Shown in pieces: positions 32,167 to 40,135 of a stretch of 64,000 bases of DNA. Every line of letters starts with the position of its first letter. Positions within the stretch are counted from its first letter, which is position 1. This DNA comes from Bradyrhizobium sp. Ce-3 (GTDB taxonomy: Bacteria; Pseudomonadota; Alphaproteobacteria; Rhizobiales; Xanthobacteraceae): the NCBI RefSeq assembly GCF_022835695.1, contig NZ_BQUV01000005.1:186001-250000 (forward strand), in the 5' to 3' direction. Position numbers and translations under genes: made by a program. Under the pieces are notes generated by a model, which ran no database searches, was not told the DNA's origin, and saw only the letters and a program-made list of their open reading frames with translations.

Positions 32167-32685
32167 TCAGATGATAATGCTCCTGCTAATAACGCTACCG
32201 GGCGCAACGATCACGTTGGGTCCGATCTCCACTCCGCGCAAGATAATTGCTCCTGCCCCAATGTGAGCGCCGTCGCCGATTACAACCGGGCGCTCGGCAA
32301 GTTCAATTTGCTTCGGGTGTCCAACGGTAAAGATGCTTCTGATCTGGTCGTGTCGCTCTTGGGCGCGCAGCGGATGTGTGTGGTTGTCGAAAATGTTCGC
32401 ACCGGGGCCGATCACGACGTTATTGCCGATTTTGATGGAGCCGCCTGACCAGATGCGAGCGCCGATATCAACGTAGCAATTGCTCCCGATCTCGATATCC
32501 CCGCCGTGGGCAAAAACGAACAGCTCGCCGCCAATGAAAGAGTTTGCGCCGACCCTGATGTGTTCACTGCTCTGGCGAGCGTTGAGTATCCTGGCTTTCC
32601 GGCCAAGTTTTGCGCCTTGCGCGAGCTGGCAGGTGGGGCGCCCGAGCAGGCTCTTCGCCAAGAATCCTAGATTGGCCTGAACCAT
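32167..32685 (-). CDS. Hexapeptide-repeat O-acetyltransferase (possible serotype-converting enzyme)
   Basis: 172 residues from the ATG at 32685 (MVQANLGFLAKSLLGRPTCQ). The body is a left-handed parallel beta-helix: repeated hexapeptides such as IRVGANSFIGG, IEIGSNCYVDIGARIWSGGS, IKIGNNVVIGPGANIF, then the DNHTHPL loop with the catalytic His, and VVIGDGAHIGAGAIILRGVE. The family acetylates sugars such as O-antigen. It is the only minus-strand gene among the late tail/lysis genes, beside the tail fibre, which suggests lysogenic conversion of surface polysaccharide. A 40-codon frame at 32667-32789 overlaps its start; its reality is doubtful. Confidence 0.8.
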   Translation of the reverse strand: MVQANLGFLAKSLLGRPTCQLAQGAKLGRKARILNARQSSEHIRVGANSFIGGELFVFAHGGDIEIGSNCYVDIGARIWSGGSIKIGNNVVIGPGANIFDNHTHPLRAQERHDQIRSIFTVGHPKQIELAERPVVIGDGAHIGAGAIILRGVEIGPNVIVAPGSVISRSIII

Positions 32686-32855
32686 CGCCTGAGATCGGCC
32701 TTGAGAAAGAGCCACGTCGATTTCAGGACAACCTTCCAATAGGGAAGGATGCGCGGGTCTCGTTGGAAGCGTCCCATATCGGTGTGCATCGCTCCCGTTT
32801 ACCACCACAACCCATAATCGGCAATAATCAGAAACGATATTGCAATGCAATCCAA

Positions 32856-32877
32856 GCCGCCTTCGGGCGGCTTTTTT
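32856..32877 (+). terminator. Intrinsic terminator ahead of the endolysin gene
   Basis: GCCGCC-TTCG-GGCGGC hairpin followed by six T, 13 bases before the endolysin ATG. Upstream, CATAATC at 32813 and a nearby ATCAGAAA repeat words of the promoter modules, but no good -35 box is present. It may be a fourth, degraded promoter-terminator module. In the other direction it could also end transcripts coming from the left. Confidence 0.65.
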
Positions 32878-32890
32878 CTTTGGAGCTTCA

Positions 32891-33595
32891 ATGGCTGACA
32901 TTGTTTCGCTTCAGGCTGCGAATGCTGGGCGCTGGGCAAAGGCTAAACTGACCCGAAGCTTCGCTGGCGTCGCAGCCAGACTTGTCGATCCCGCCGCCAA
33001 AGCCCGCTATCAGGCTGTGTCGGCCAAAACCGGCGTCCCCTGGTTCTTCATCGCCGTCGCTCATGAGCGAGAGGCCTCCCAGAATTGGGACACTCAGCTT
33101 GGGCAGGGTGACCCCCTCGGAAGCGTCTCCGTCCATGTTCCGAAGGGAAGGGGACCGTTCAAGACCTGGGAAGACGGCGCTTATGATGCCCTCGTCAACT
33201 GTGCTCCGTTTGCTGCTCGCAACCAAGACTGGTCGGTCGGCGGCATGCTGACCATGCTCGAGCAATACAATGGGCTCGGCTATGCCGCTCGCGGCAAGCC
33301 ATCGCCTTATATCTGGTCCGGCACCGATCAGTACGTCTCGGGCAAATACGTCCGAGACGGGGTCTTTGACGCGAACGCTGTCGATCAGCAGTTGGGCTGC
33401 GCGGGCCTGTTGCGGACGATGATGCAACTCGATCCGACCATCGCGTTCAGCGAGGGGAAGACCGCCCCAGTGCCAAGGCCGCCCCCGCCGGCGTCGAAGC
33501 CACCTGAAGCGACCCCATCGATCCATGCTCCCGCCAAAGGCTCCCTCGGAGCCTTTTTTGTTGATCTCTTCAAATCTCTCATCGGAAGGAAATGA
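32891..33595 (+). CDS. Phage endolysin, lysozyme family (COG5526-like)
   Basis: 234 residues from the ATG at 32891 (GGAGC upstream). The catalytic domain (residues 30-180) shows VPWFFIAVAHEREASQNWDT with the probable catalytic Glu, QGDPLG, and MLTMLEQYNGLGYAARGKPS, all typical of the lysozyme-like family common in rhizobial prophages. A Pro-rich linker (PVPRPPPPASKPPEATPS) leads to a short C-terminal amphipathic tail (GAFFVDLFKSLIGRK) that may contact the membrane. No signal peptide, so release should depend on the holins that follow. Confidence 0.8.
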   Translation: MADIVSLQAANAGRWAKAKLTRSFAGVAARLVDPAAKARYQAVSAKTGVPWFFIAVAHEREASQNWDTQLGQGDPLGSVSVHVPKGRGPFKTWEDGAYDALVNCAPFAARNQDWSVGGMLTMLEQYNGLGYAARGKPSPYIWSGTDQYVSGKYVRDGVFDANAVDQQLGCAGLLRTMMQLDPTIAFSEGKTAPVPRPPPPASKPPEATPSIHAPAKGSLGAFFVDLFKSLIGRK

Positions 33596-33597
33596 CG

Positions 33598-33954
33598 ATG
33601 CTCTGGCTTTTCCTGATTTTGCCGGGACTGCTCTGTGCGTATTTCGTGGTCGTGCGGCCGATCCTGCATGTCATTCCGGCTCTTAAGTCGTTCTATGACG
33701 AAGCCGATACGTTCTGGGGAAAGGCCTGGGCAATCACTGGGAGGTCCGTGACGGTGGTCTGGGGTCTCGTCCTCACTGGGATTGGAACGGTCTTTCAGTG
33801 GCTAGATCCGATCGCATCTGCGTTTGGCGATCCCGATCTCAAAGCTCAGGTCATGGAGGCGTTGAAGAACAATCCCCGATATCTCGCCTACACAATGATC
33901 GGAATCTCGACGATTACGATCGTTGCGCGTCTGCGGTCGGTGGGTAAGAGCTGA
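33598..33954 (+). CDS. Holin-like membrane protein
   Basis: The ATG at 33598 fits the AGGAA spacing better than the ATG at 33592; about 118 residues. The first helix is LWLFLILPGLLCAYFVVV, a second is VTVVWGLVLTGIGTVF, and the C-terminus ends PRYLAYTMIGISTITIVARL. It follows the endolysin immediately and precedes a 3TM holin. It may be a holin, antiholin or lysis accessory protein; the class cannot be decided by reading. Confidence 0.6.
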   Translation: MLWLFLILPGLLCAYFVVVRPILHVIPALKSFYDEADTFWGKAWAITGRSVTVVWGLVLTGIGTVFQWLDPIASAFGDPDLKAQVMEALKNNPRYLAYTMIGISTITIVARLRSVGKS

Positions 33955-33957
33955 CCC

Positions 33958-34341
33958 ATGTGGATGACTATTCTTTCCTTCGTCGGCGGTCCTGTCATCA
34001 AGGGCCTGATCGATGCGTACCAAGCCAGGCTAAAGGCAGGAAACGTCGACAGCAAGATTGCCGCCGATCTCGCCGCCAGTGAGATCGCCGCGCAAGTGGC
34101 GGAAGTGCGGGCACATAGCCAACTCAAGATCGCCGAGATCGGCCATCCTTGGGAGCCGGACAAGCTGGCGTTCTATGTGACGTTGGTCTTTTACGCAAAA
34201 TGCGTGATCTGGGACAAAGTTCTTGGGCTTGGCACCACGCCGCAGCTTGCGGGAGACGTGAGCACCTGGGCTGGCATGATCATGGGCTTCTACTTCGGAA
34301 AGCGTACTTTTGAGAATGTCGCCCGCATCATACGGAGGTGA
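33958..34341 (+). CDS. Holin of the 3TM type
   Basis: 127 residues. MWMTILSFVGGPVIKGLIDA, a charged helix in the middle (KIAADLAASEIAAQVAEVRA), then KLAFYVTLVFYAKCVIWDKV and STWAGMIMGFYFGKRTFENV. The order helix, charged region, two helices and the GxYFGxR ending are those of the GTA/phage 3TM holin family, which makes the membrane permeable to the endolysin. It begins three bases after the preceding gene. Confidence 0.75.
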   Translation: MWMTILSFVGGPVIKGLIDAYQARLKAGNVDSKIAADLAASEIAAQVAEVRAHSQLKIAEIGHPWEPDKLAFYVTLVFYAKCVIWDKVLGLGTTPQLAGDVSTWAGMIMGFYFGKRTFENVARIIRR

Positions 34342-34345
34342 TCCG

Positions 34346-34639
34346 ATGCACGAAGCCGATATCAAGGCAATCGTGATGGAAACGCTGATCGAACAGGATC
34401 GAGTCCGCAGAAGCGACATCGACGCGGTCGTGGTCAAGACCATCGCGACAGTCTTGACTTCATTTGGATTTGAAGAGGGTGACCGGCGAGAATTGCGCGC
34501 GGACTTCCAACACCTCCGGCGGTGGCGACGGAGCGTGGAGCAGGCTCAAAGCTACACGTTCAAGGCAGTGATCACCGTGATCGCCACTGGATTCCTCGGC
34601 GCCGTCTGGCTGGGTATTAAGGCCACGCTTGGAAAGTAG
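34346..34639 (+). CDS. Small membrane-anchored phage protein
   Basis: 97 residues from the ATG at 34346, with CGGAGG upstream. A cytoplasmic helical part (HEADIKAIVMETLIEQDRVR) and a C-terminal membrane helix (FKAVITVIATGFLGAVWLGI). 'QHLRRWRRSVEQAQSYTFKA' before the helix is typical of small proteins in lysis cassettes of rhizobial phages. It may be a spanin-like or regulatory lysis protein, but no lipobox is seen. Confidence 0.6.
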   Translation: MHEADIKAIVMETLIEQDRVRRSDIDAVVVKTIATVLTSFGFEEGDRRELRADFQHLRRWRRSVEQAQSYTFKAVITVIATGFLGAVWLGIKATLGK

Positions 34640-34714
34640 TTCGTGTTGCGGCTGAAGTGGGCGCGTCTCGCTCTGGGCGGAGAGCCAGGGGCCTGAAATC
34701 TTGAGGTGCGAGCA

Positions 34715-35143
34715 ATGTACAGGATACGCGAGGTTGACTCGCAGGACGAAGAGGTCACGGATGCGCTCGCCGAGCTTCATCAGCTCACCTTCTGCGACGG
34801 GACTCGTCTGCCCGATTTCGAGCCGGGGTATTGGTGGATTGCTTTCCGAGGGCCAATGCCGATTGGATTCGCAGGCGTCGTTCCGTCAACCCATGTTGCG
34901 AACGCCGGATATCTCTGCCGCGTTGGCGTCGTGATGCCGCACTGCGGCCACGGCCTGCAAGTGCGGCTTACGCGGGCGCTGGAAGCGCGAGCGCGGCGGG
35001 TTGGCTGGAAAACGATCGTCTCGGATACGACGGACAATTATTTCTCGGCCAACAACTTCATCCGGCAGGGATATAAGCTCTTCGAACCTGCCTCACCCTG
35101 GGCATGGCAGCATACGCTGTATTGGCGGAAAGAGCTCGCGTAG
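34715..35143 (+). CDS. GNAT-family N-acetyltransferase
   Basis: 142 residues from the ATG at 34715, GAGG eight bases upstream (a GTG at 34706 is the alternative). It has the GNAT pattern: MPIGFAGVVPSTHVANAGYL, CRVGVVMPHCGHGLQVRLTR as the acetyl-CoA loop (V.p...G.G...R), and NYFSANNFIRQGYKLFEP as the closing motif (N..s...f...GY). Such genes often end phage late operons. The substrate is unknown; modification of a host protein or antibiotic-like molecule is possible. Confidence 0.75.
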   Translation: MYRIREVDSQDEEVTDALAELHQLTFCDGTRLPDFEPGYWWIAFRGPMPIGFAGVVPSTHVANAGYLCRVGVVMPHCGHGLQVRLTRALEARARRVGWKTIVSDTTDNYFSANNFIRQGYKLFEPASPWAWQHTLYWRKELA

Positions 35144-35185
35144 ATCCCGTGAGGCGCGTCGGGCATTGCCAACAATTCGACGACG

Positions 35186-35216
35186 TGCCCGGTGGCCGGA
35201 GCCACCGGGCATTTTT
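35186..35216 (+). terminator. Intrinsic terminator closing the prophage
   Basis: A perfect stem TGCCCGGTGGC/GCCACCGGGCA with a CGGA loop and five T, 43 bases after the acetyltransferase stop. It is a strong terminator and probably ends the late transcript. Bases 35217-35507 contain no recognisable gene. Confidence 0.85.
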
Positions 35217-35507
35217 GCATTTCTGAGCCGTAGCCGGCACGCTAGCAGGCCGAAGTCGTTAGCTGGAGTTCGTGCAACGCATCGGATCTTGGGTGAGAAG
35301 ATGCTAGAATGCCCAGACCCGTGTAGACGGGCGTCGTTGGAGGCGTTCCCCAACAATGGGGCGCCTTGCGCCGGTCGCGGGACTTGAGGATTGAATTCGC
35401 GAGACGCCTCCTGTGCGTCTTGATCTCTGGTGATCGATCGATAAACTGCGCCGTGTGGCTCGATCGCATTGCGCGAATACCTGGGAGATCGAACGAAGGA
35501 AGAGACC

Positions 35508-36734
35508 ATGGTTGAGATTGGCCGCGGGCTCGACGCGAAGGTGCCGCCAGGTCCGGATATGGATCGTTATTCGGCTATGGTTGCACGAGCCAGGACGCTC
35601 GTTCCGGCTTTGCGTGAACGGGCGTCGCGGACCGAGGAACTGCGCCGCCTGCCCCCGGAGACCGAGCGCGATCTGCATGATAGCGGGCTGTTCCGGATCC
35701 TTCAGCCCAAACGCGTCGGGGGCAGTGAGCTCGACTATGTTGCATTGGTCGATTGCGCGGATGCGTTGGGCCAGGGAGATGCGTCGGTCTCCTGGAATTT
35801 TGCCAACCTTGCAAGTCACCACTGGATGCTGGGTATGTTCCCGCCCGAAGCGCAGAGCGCGGTGTGGGGCGAGAATCCCGATGCGCTGATTGCATCTTCC
35901 TTTGTGTTCCCGGCAGGTCGGGCCAGGAAAGCAAGCGGCGGATATCTGCTGAGCGGTCATTGGCCGTTCTCGTCCGGGGTCGAAGCATGCGGGTGGAACA
36001 TGCTCGCGAGCGTGGTTGCCTCGGATGACGAGGCTGACGGCGTGGAGTACCGGCTATTCCTGCTGAACAGGCGCGACTACAGCATTGACGACACCTGGAA
36101 TGCGGCCGGCCTGCGCGGAACAGGATCGAACGATGTACGAGTGACTGACGCATTCGTTCCCGAGCACATGACGGTTGCCGTGAGCGATCTTGCGGGCGGC
36201 CCAACGCCAGGCAGTGTCGTCAATCCGAATGCGCTCTACATGCTTCCGGTTTTCTCGTTGTTCCCCTATGTGCTGTCTGGGGTCGGTCTCGGTAATGCCC
36301 AGGCTTGCCTCGACGACTATGTCGAGATCGCGCGACACCGTGCCTCGACATATAACCGGGCCAAGCTCGGCGATCTGCAGAGCACCCAGATCAAGATTGC
36401 CGAGGCGTCCGCGAAAGTGGATGCCGCGCGGCTGATCATGCGCACGAATTGCATTGAGGTGGTTGCGGAGGTCCGGCGTGGTGAGATCCCGAGCATAGCG
36501 GCGAAGACGAGGCTCCGGCGCGATGGCGCCTTCGCGGTGAATCTGTGCACCGAGGCAGTCTCTCTTCTGTTTGCAGCGAGCGGGGCGCGCAGCCTGTTCA
36601 CCTCCGGGGCGTTGCAGCGCCAATTCCGCGACGCACACGCAGTGAACTCGCACCTCGCCTTCAACTTCGACGCGGCGGGCACCAATTATGGACGGGTGGC
36701 TCTTGGACTGCCGTCTGAAAATCTGACGCTTTGA
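35508..36734 (+). CDS. Two-component flavin-dependent monooxygenase, oxygenase subunit (acyl-CoA dehydrogenase fold)
   Basis: 408 residues from the ATG at 35508 (AAGGAAGAG upstream). The layout is that of HsaA/HpaH-type monooxygenases with acyl-CoA dehydrogenase fold: LRRLPPETERDLHDSGLFRI (about 45-64), GDASVSWNFANLASHHWML, GYLLSGHWPFSSGVEACGWN, and a C-terminal FRDAHAVNSHLAFNFD where the family has its flavin-site 'RDxxxxxxH'. These enzymes hydroxylate aromatic or heterocyclic compounds with reduced flavin from a partner. The flavin reductase is encoded ten bases downstream. Confidence 0.8.
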   Translation: MVEIGRGLDAKVPPGPDMDRYSAMVARARTLVPALRERASRTEELRRLPPETERDLHDSGLFRILQPKRVGGSELDYVALVDCADALGQGDASVSWNFANLASHHWMLGMFPPEAQSAVWGENPDALIASSFVFPAGRARKASGGYLLSGHWPFSSGVEACGWNMLASVVASDDEADGVEYRLFLLNRRDYSIDDTWNAAGLRGTGSNDVRVTDAFVPEHMTVAVSDLAGGPTPGSVVNPNALYMLPVFSLFPYVLSGVGLGNAQACLDDYVEIARHRASTYNRAKLGDLQSTQIKIAEASAKVDAARLIMRTNCIEVVAEVRRGEIPSIAAKTRLRRDGAFAVNLCTEAVSLLFAASGARSLFTSGALQRQFRDAHAVNSHLAFNFDAAGTNYGRVALGLPSENLTL

Positions 36735-36744
36735 GGCCGGCCGG

Positions 36745-37299
36745 ATGTCCGACTCACCCAAACATCCGCCGGATCCGGCCAGCGAGCTTGCAAGCGACAG
36801 TTCGACGATCGATCCTCGCGACTTCCGCAACGCGCTCGGAATGTTTGCGACCGGCGTGACGATCGTCACCGCGATGTCGGCCGAGGGGCGGCCATACGGC
36901 ATTACTTGCAATTCCTTTGCATCGGTGTCGCTCAACCCGCCGCTGGTGCTGTGGAGCCTGGGGATGTTCTCGCAGGGACTGCCAATCTTCCAGAATGCCA
37001 GCCATTTTGCGGTCAACGTCCTTAATGCGTCGCAGCAGACGCTGGCGATGCAGTTTGCCAGGTCCTCGGGTGACAAGTTTGCGGGCCTGAGCTGGACGCC
37101 GGGGCTCGGAAACGCTCCTGTGCTAGCGGATGTGGTCGCAAATTTTCAATGCCGTGCCGCCAACCGCTACTACGGTGGAGATCACGTCATTTTCCTGGGA
37201 GCGGTGGAAGCCTACGCATATAACGGGAACGATCCGCTGTTGTTCGCGCGGGGAGGTTTTGGCCGGTTCCTGGCTGACGATGGTGGCAAGACATCATGA
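36745..37299 (+). CDS. Flavin reductase of a two-component monooxygenase
   Basis: 184 residues with the complete flavin reductase domain: FRNALGMFATGVTIVTAMSA, GITCNSFASVSLNPPLVLWS, FAVNVLNASQQTLAMQFAR, then CRAANRYYGGDHVIFLGAVE. It supplies reduced FMN or FAD to the oxygenase encoded just upstream. A Pro-rich start (KHPPDPASE) precedes the domain. Its stop overlaps the start of the TetR gene (ATGA), so the three genes form one unit. Confidence 0.9.
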   Translation: MSDSPKHPPDPASELASDSSTIDPRDFRNALGMFATGVTIVTAMSAEGRPYGITCNSFASVSLNPPLVLWSLGMFSQGLPIFQNASHFAVNVLNASQQTLAMQFARSSGDKFAGLSWTPGLGNAPVLADVVANFQCRAANRYYGGDHVIFLGAVEAYAYNGNDPLLFARGGFGRFLADDGGKTS

Positions 37300-37982
37300 A
37301 TCGAAAGGCGCCAGTCAAGCGAGCGCGGGCCAAGCAAAAGCGATTGTCGGCTGACGATCGTCGCAGCGAGTTCGTCATCAAGGCGACCGAGCTGTTTGCA
37401 GAGGAGGGATTCGGCGGCGGCACGCGTGCGCTGGCGCGTAAGCTCGGCGTAACTCAGCCGCTGCTTTACCGCTACTTTCCGAGCAAGGATGATCTCATCA
37501 AGGAAGTCTACCGCAAGGTATATCTCGAACCCCTGGAGATCGGCTGGGAGAAGGTACTTGCGGACCGGTCGCGTCCGCTTCGCATAAGGCTGCAGGAATT
37601 CTACGAAGTCTATACGGATGCGATCTTCAACCGAAAATGGCTGAGGATCTATCTCTACTCCGGCCTGAAGGGCCTCGATATCAATCGTTGGTATGTTGGC
37701 ATGGTCAAGGACAAGATCCTGACGCGCATTCTCAGGGAATGCCGCCACGACGCCGGCCTCGCCATGCAAAGCAGGCCCAGCGCGGCCGAACTGGAGTTGG
37801 CCTGGGTGTTTCACGGCGGCATCTTCTATTATGGCGTACGCAAGTACATCTACGAAGCGCCCGTCCTGGAGGATAAGGCGCGGATGATCAGCGATGCGCT
37901 GGATATCTTTCTTGCGGGATTTGAGAGGATGGCGGAAAGCGCGACCGATCGTCGACGGGCGCCGATCAAAATCGTCGGCTGA
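37296..37982 (+). CDS. TetR-family transcriptional regulator
   Basis: 228 residues. The N-terminal helix-turn-helix is GTRALARKLGVTQPLLYRYF followed by PSKDDLIKEVYRK (residues 45-78), preceded by a basic arm (NRKAPVKRARAKQKR). The C-terminal ligand-binding part is helical with no hint of the ligand. Coupled to the monooxygenase genes, it probably controls this catabolic cluster. Confidence 0.85.
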   Translation: MNRKAPVKRARAKQKRLSADDRRSEFVIKATELFAEEGFGGGTRALARKLGVTQPLLYRYFPSKDDLIKEVYRKVYLEPLEIGWEKVLADRSRPLRIRLQEFYEVYTDAIFNRKWLRIYLYSGLKGLDINRWYVGMVKDKILTRILRECRHDAGLAMQSRPSAAELELAWVFHGGIFYYGVRKYIYEAPVLEDKARMISDALDIFLAGFERMAESATDRRRAPIKIVG

Positions 37983-37988
37983 GCTAGA

Positions 37989-38864
37989 CTATTTCGCCGA
38001 CATTTGATCCCGGTACCAATCTCCGATCTCGCTCGCCGTCATCAGCGCCACGCCTTCATGGCCGACGACATAATCGAGCAGGGCCTCCAGGTATTTGATT
38101 CGATGCGGCACCCCCGTGATGTAGGGATGCACCGAGATTGCCATGATCCGTGCGTTCTCTGCGCCTTCGAGATACAGCCGATCGAACTGGTCGGTACAGC
38201 GCGTCAGGAACTGTTCCGATGGGAGGTGCTGCAGCGCGTGAATGACGATATCGTTGGTCTCGACGGAATAGGGAATCGTGGTCACAGTTCCGTGCGGCGT
38301 GGCGATATCCTGCGGAAGATCGTCGATCACCCAGTCAGCTACATACTCGATTCCGTTGAGACGTAGGAGATCGAGCGTTTCTTCGGTCTCCGTCAAGCCC
38401 GGGCTTTCCCATGACCGCGGTGGCTTGCCGGTAAATCCGGCAATGGTGTCGACCGCGCGCTTGATTGCATCCGCCTGGTTCTCGAGCTTGTGCATCGGCC
38501 CCTGGACAAAGCCGTGTCCCATGAATTCGAAGCCCGCTTCGCGCGCCGCCGACGCCACCCGCGGATAGCTGTTGCAGACGTTGGCGTTCGCGGCCAGCGT
38601 CACCGGGATCTTTCGGTCGGTGAGGGCCTTGAATTGCCGCCAGAAGCCGGCGCGCATACCGTATTCATGCCACGACCAGTTCGGCACGTCGGGCAGCAGG
38701 GGCTGGCCCATCGGCGGGCTCAGCACGGTGCGCGGCATCGCATTCCCGATGCGCCATTCCTCGACATTGAGGATGACCCAGACGGCGAGCTTCTTGCCAT
38801 CGGGCAATGTCAGTTTCGGCCGATCGACCTGCGCCTGATATGGAATGCGATCAGTGAAAGCCAT
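37989..38864 (-). CDS. Polysaccharide deacetylase-family hydrolase (PuuE/allantoinase-like)
   Basis: 291 residues, no signal peptide. Features of the cytosolic branch of the family: AVWVILNVEEWRIGNAMPRT where others have 'NxEEG', WHEYGMRAGFWRQFKALTDR, GFEFMGHGFVQGPMH with the metal-binding His region, and ISVHPYITGVPHRIKYLEAL. This branch includes allantoinases and amide or imide hydrolases acting on N-heterocycles rather than polysaccharides. It lies 15 bases from the luciferase-like gene on the same strand, so the two are probably co-transcribed. Confidence 0.75.
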   Translation of the reverse strand: MAFTDRIPYQAQVDRPKLTLPDGKKLAVWVILNVEEWRIGNAMPRTVLSPPMGQPLLPDVPNWSWHEYGMRAGFWRQFKALTDRKIPVTLAANANVCNSYPRVASAAREAGFEFMGHGFVQGPMHKLENQADAIKRAVDTIAGFTGKPPRSWESPGLTETEETLDLLRLNGIEYVADWVIDDLPQDIATPHGTVTTIPYSVETNDIVIHALQHLPSEQFLTRCTDQFDRLYLEGAENARIMAISVHPYITGVPHRIKYLEALLDYVVGHEGVALMTASEIGDWYRDQMSAK

Positions 38865-38879
38865 GTCGAAACTCCTTGA

Positions 38880-39968
38880 TCACGCCGATGATCCAGCATG
38901 AATCCGCGGGAGGACCTTCTCGGCCATCAGGATCATCGATTGACGCCCGAGCTCGCGATCCTTCCAATCCTTGCCGGCATAGAGCAGGGTTCCGAAGGTG
39001 CCGATCTCTTCCCGGAACGCCAGCAGCTGGTCGGCCACGCTTTCGGGTGTGCCGTAGATGATCAACTTGTCGCAGATCGACTCCAGCGTCACCTCTACGT
39101 CAGGTTGGTCTCGCCGCGTCTTGAACAGCTCGAGCCGGCCGCTACGTTTCAGCTTCGTGAACAGCTGATGATAATAGTACACATAGGGACTGTCGGGCGA
39201 TGTGGCATAGGCCTTCGCGGTTGCTGCGTCCCTCGCCACGAACACGCTCTTGGCGACGCGCCAATTGCCTGGATCGGCTGCCCGGTTCACCCGCGCGCAA
39301 CCCTCGACATATTTGAGCCAATGGCTTTTCACCCAGGCGGGCATCAGGAAGTTGGCCGAGATCGGATCCCAGCCGCGCGCCGCGGCTTCCGTGACGCCTT
39401 TTGAGAATGGCGCAACCGCGGTCACCACGATCGGCGGGTGAGGGGTCTGCAGGGGGCGAGCTACGATTCCCTGGCCGACGTCCTCGATCAGAGTCCTCGT
39501 GACCGAGACATTCCAATACTTGCCCTGCAAATCATAGGGCGGTTTGCCGGCCCAGATATCGAGAACCTGATTGATCGCCTCGAGGAACATCGCATTGCGG
39601 TCGGCATCGAGATTGCCGAAAATCTCCGCATCGGACAGCAATCCGCCCGGACTTATTCCGAGGATGAAGCGCCCATCGAGCATGTGATCGAGCATGGCGA
39701 CGGAAGCGGCGACCGCTGCCGGATGGGCGTTCGGCATATTGATAGTGCCGGTTCCCAGCTTGATCTGCTTGGTTGCGGCCGCGAGCCAGGCAATGAATGC
39801 GATGCTGGAGGTGATGTTCTCGGCCCTGTCGGTGACATGCTCGCCGACATATGCCTCGGAGAAGCCGAGCTCATCCGCGAGCAGGAAGGCCTCGCGATCC
39901 TCCCGGAGCGATTGCCGCCAGTCCTTGTCGAGAGGATGGATCGGCATCGTAAAGAACCCGAGCTTCAT
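38880..39968 (-). CDS. Luciferase-like (LLM class) flavin-dependent oxidoreductase
   Basis: 362 residues from the ATG at 39968. The N-terminus MKLGFFTMPIHPLDKDWRQS and GFSEAYVGEHVTD, then IKLGTGTINMPNAHPAAVAA, HMLDGRFILGISPGG and the late PVVVT-like strand (PHPPIVVTAVAPFSKGVTEA) are diagnostic for bacterial luciferase-family monooxygenases. They use reduced flavin and oxygen. With the deacetylase-like hydrolase next door the pair resembles ring-opening steps of N-heterocycle breakdown; this is inference. Confidence 0.85.
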   Translation of the reverse strand: MKLGFFTMPIHPLDKDWRQSLREDREAFLLADELGFSEAYVGEHVTDRAENITSSIAFIAWLAAATKQIKLGTGTINMPNAHPAAVAASVAMLDHMLDGRFILGISPGGLLSDAEIFGNLDADRNAMFLEAINQVLDIWAGKPPYDLQGKYWNVSVTRTLIEDVGQGIVARPLQTPHPPIVVTAVAPFSKGVTEAAARGWDPISANFLMPAWVKSHWLKYVEGCARVNRAADPGNWRVAKSVFVARDAATAKAYATSPDSPYVYYYHQLFTKLKRSGRLELFKTRRDQPDVEVTLESICDKLIIYGTPESVADQLLAFREEIGTFGTLLYAGKDWKDRELGRQSMILMAEKVLPRIHAGSSA

Positions 39969-40135
39969 GATCCGCCTCCCCGCGTTGAACTTTAGTTGGC
40001 TAGAAACCTGCGTCCTTCGCAAGGCGAAGACAAGCCCTGCCGCGTAAATAATCACTCGATAAACAAGCTTGACCTTTGAGCAGGGCGGCCCTCTAATCGG
40101 GCAAACCAAAATTGGGTCCGGGAGGCCACGCCCAC

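Larger units (their letters stand above)
3055..35216. mobile_element. Defective or domesticated tailed-phage prophage with toxin/effector cargo
   Basis: Core genes on the plus strand appear in the order small terminase-like, large terminase, portal, capsid, adaptor, tail/nozzle, S74 and collar tail proteins, endolysin, holins. The capsid and adaptor resemble those of SU10-type podoviruses. The left limit is taken as the first copy of the 375-bp repeat and the right limit as the intrinsic terminator after the acetyltransferase-like gene. No integrase, repressor, DNA replication gene, tRNA or attachment repeat was found. At least five blocks of accessory genes interrupt the core, some on the minus strand and visibly less GC-rich. 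Limits are approximate. Confidence 0.85.

Noticed and set aside
3055-35216. Attachment site repeats or a tRNA at the prophage ends
   Set aside because: I compared the left flank with 35.2-35.5 kb by eye and found no shared block; no tRNA-like cloverleaf was seen. A computed search could still reveal short repeats.
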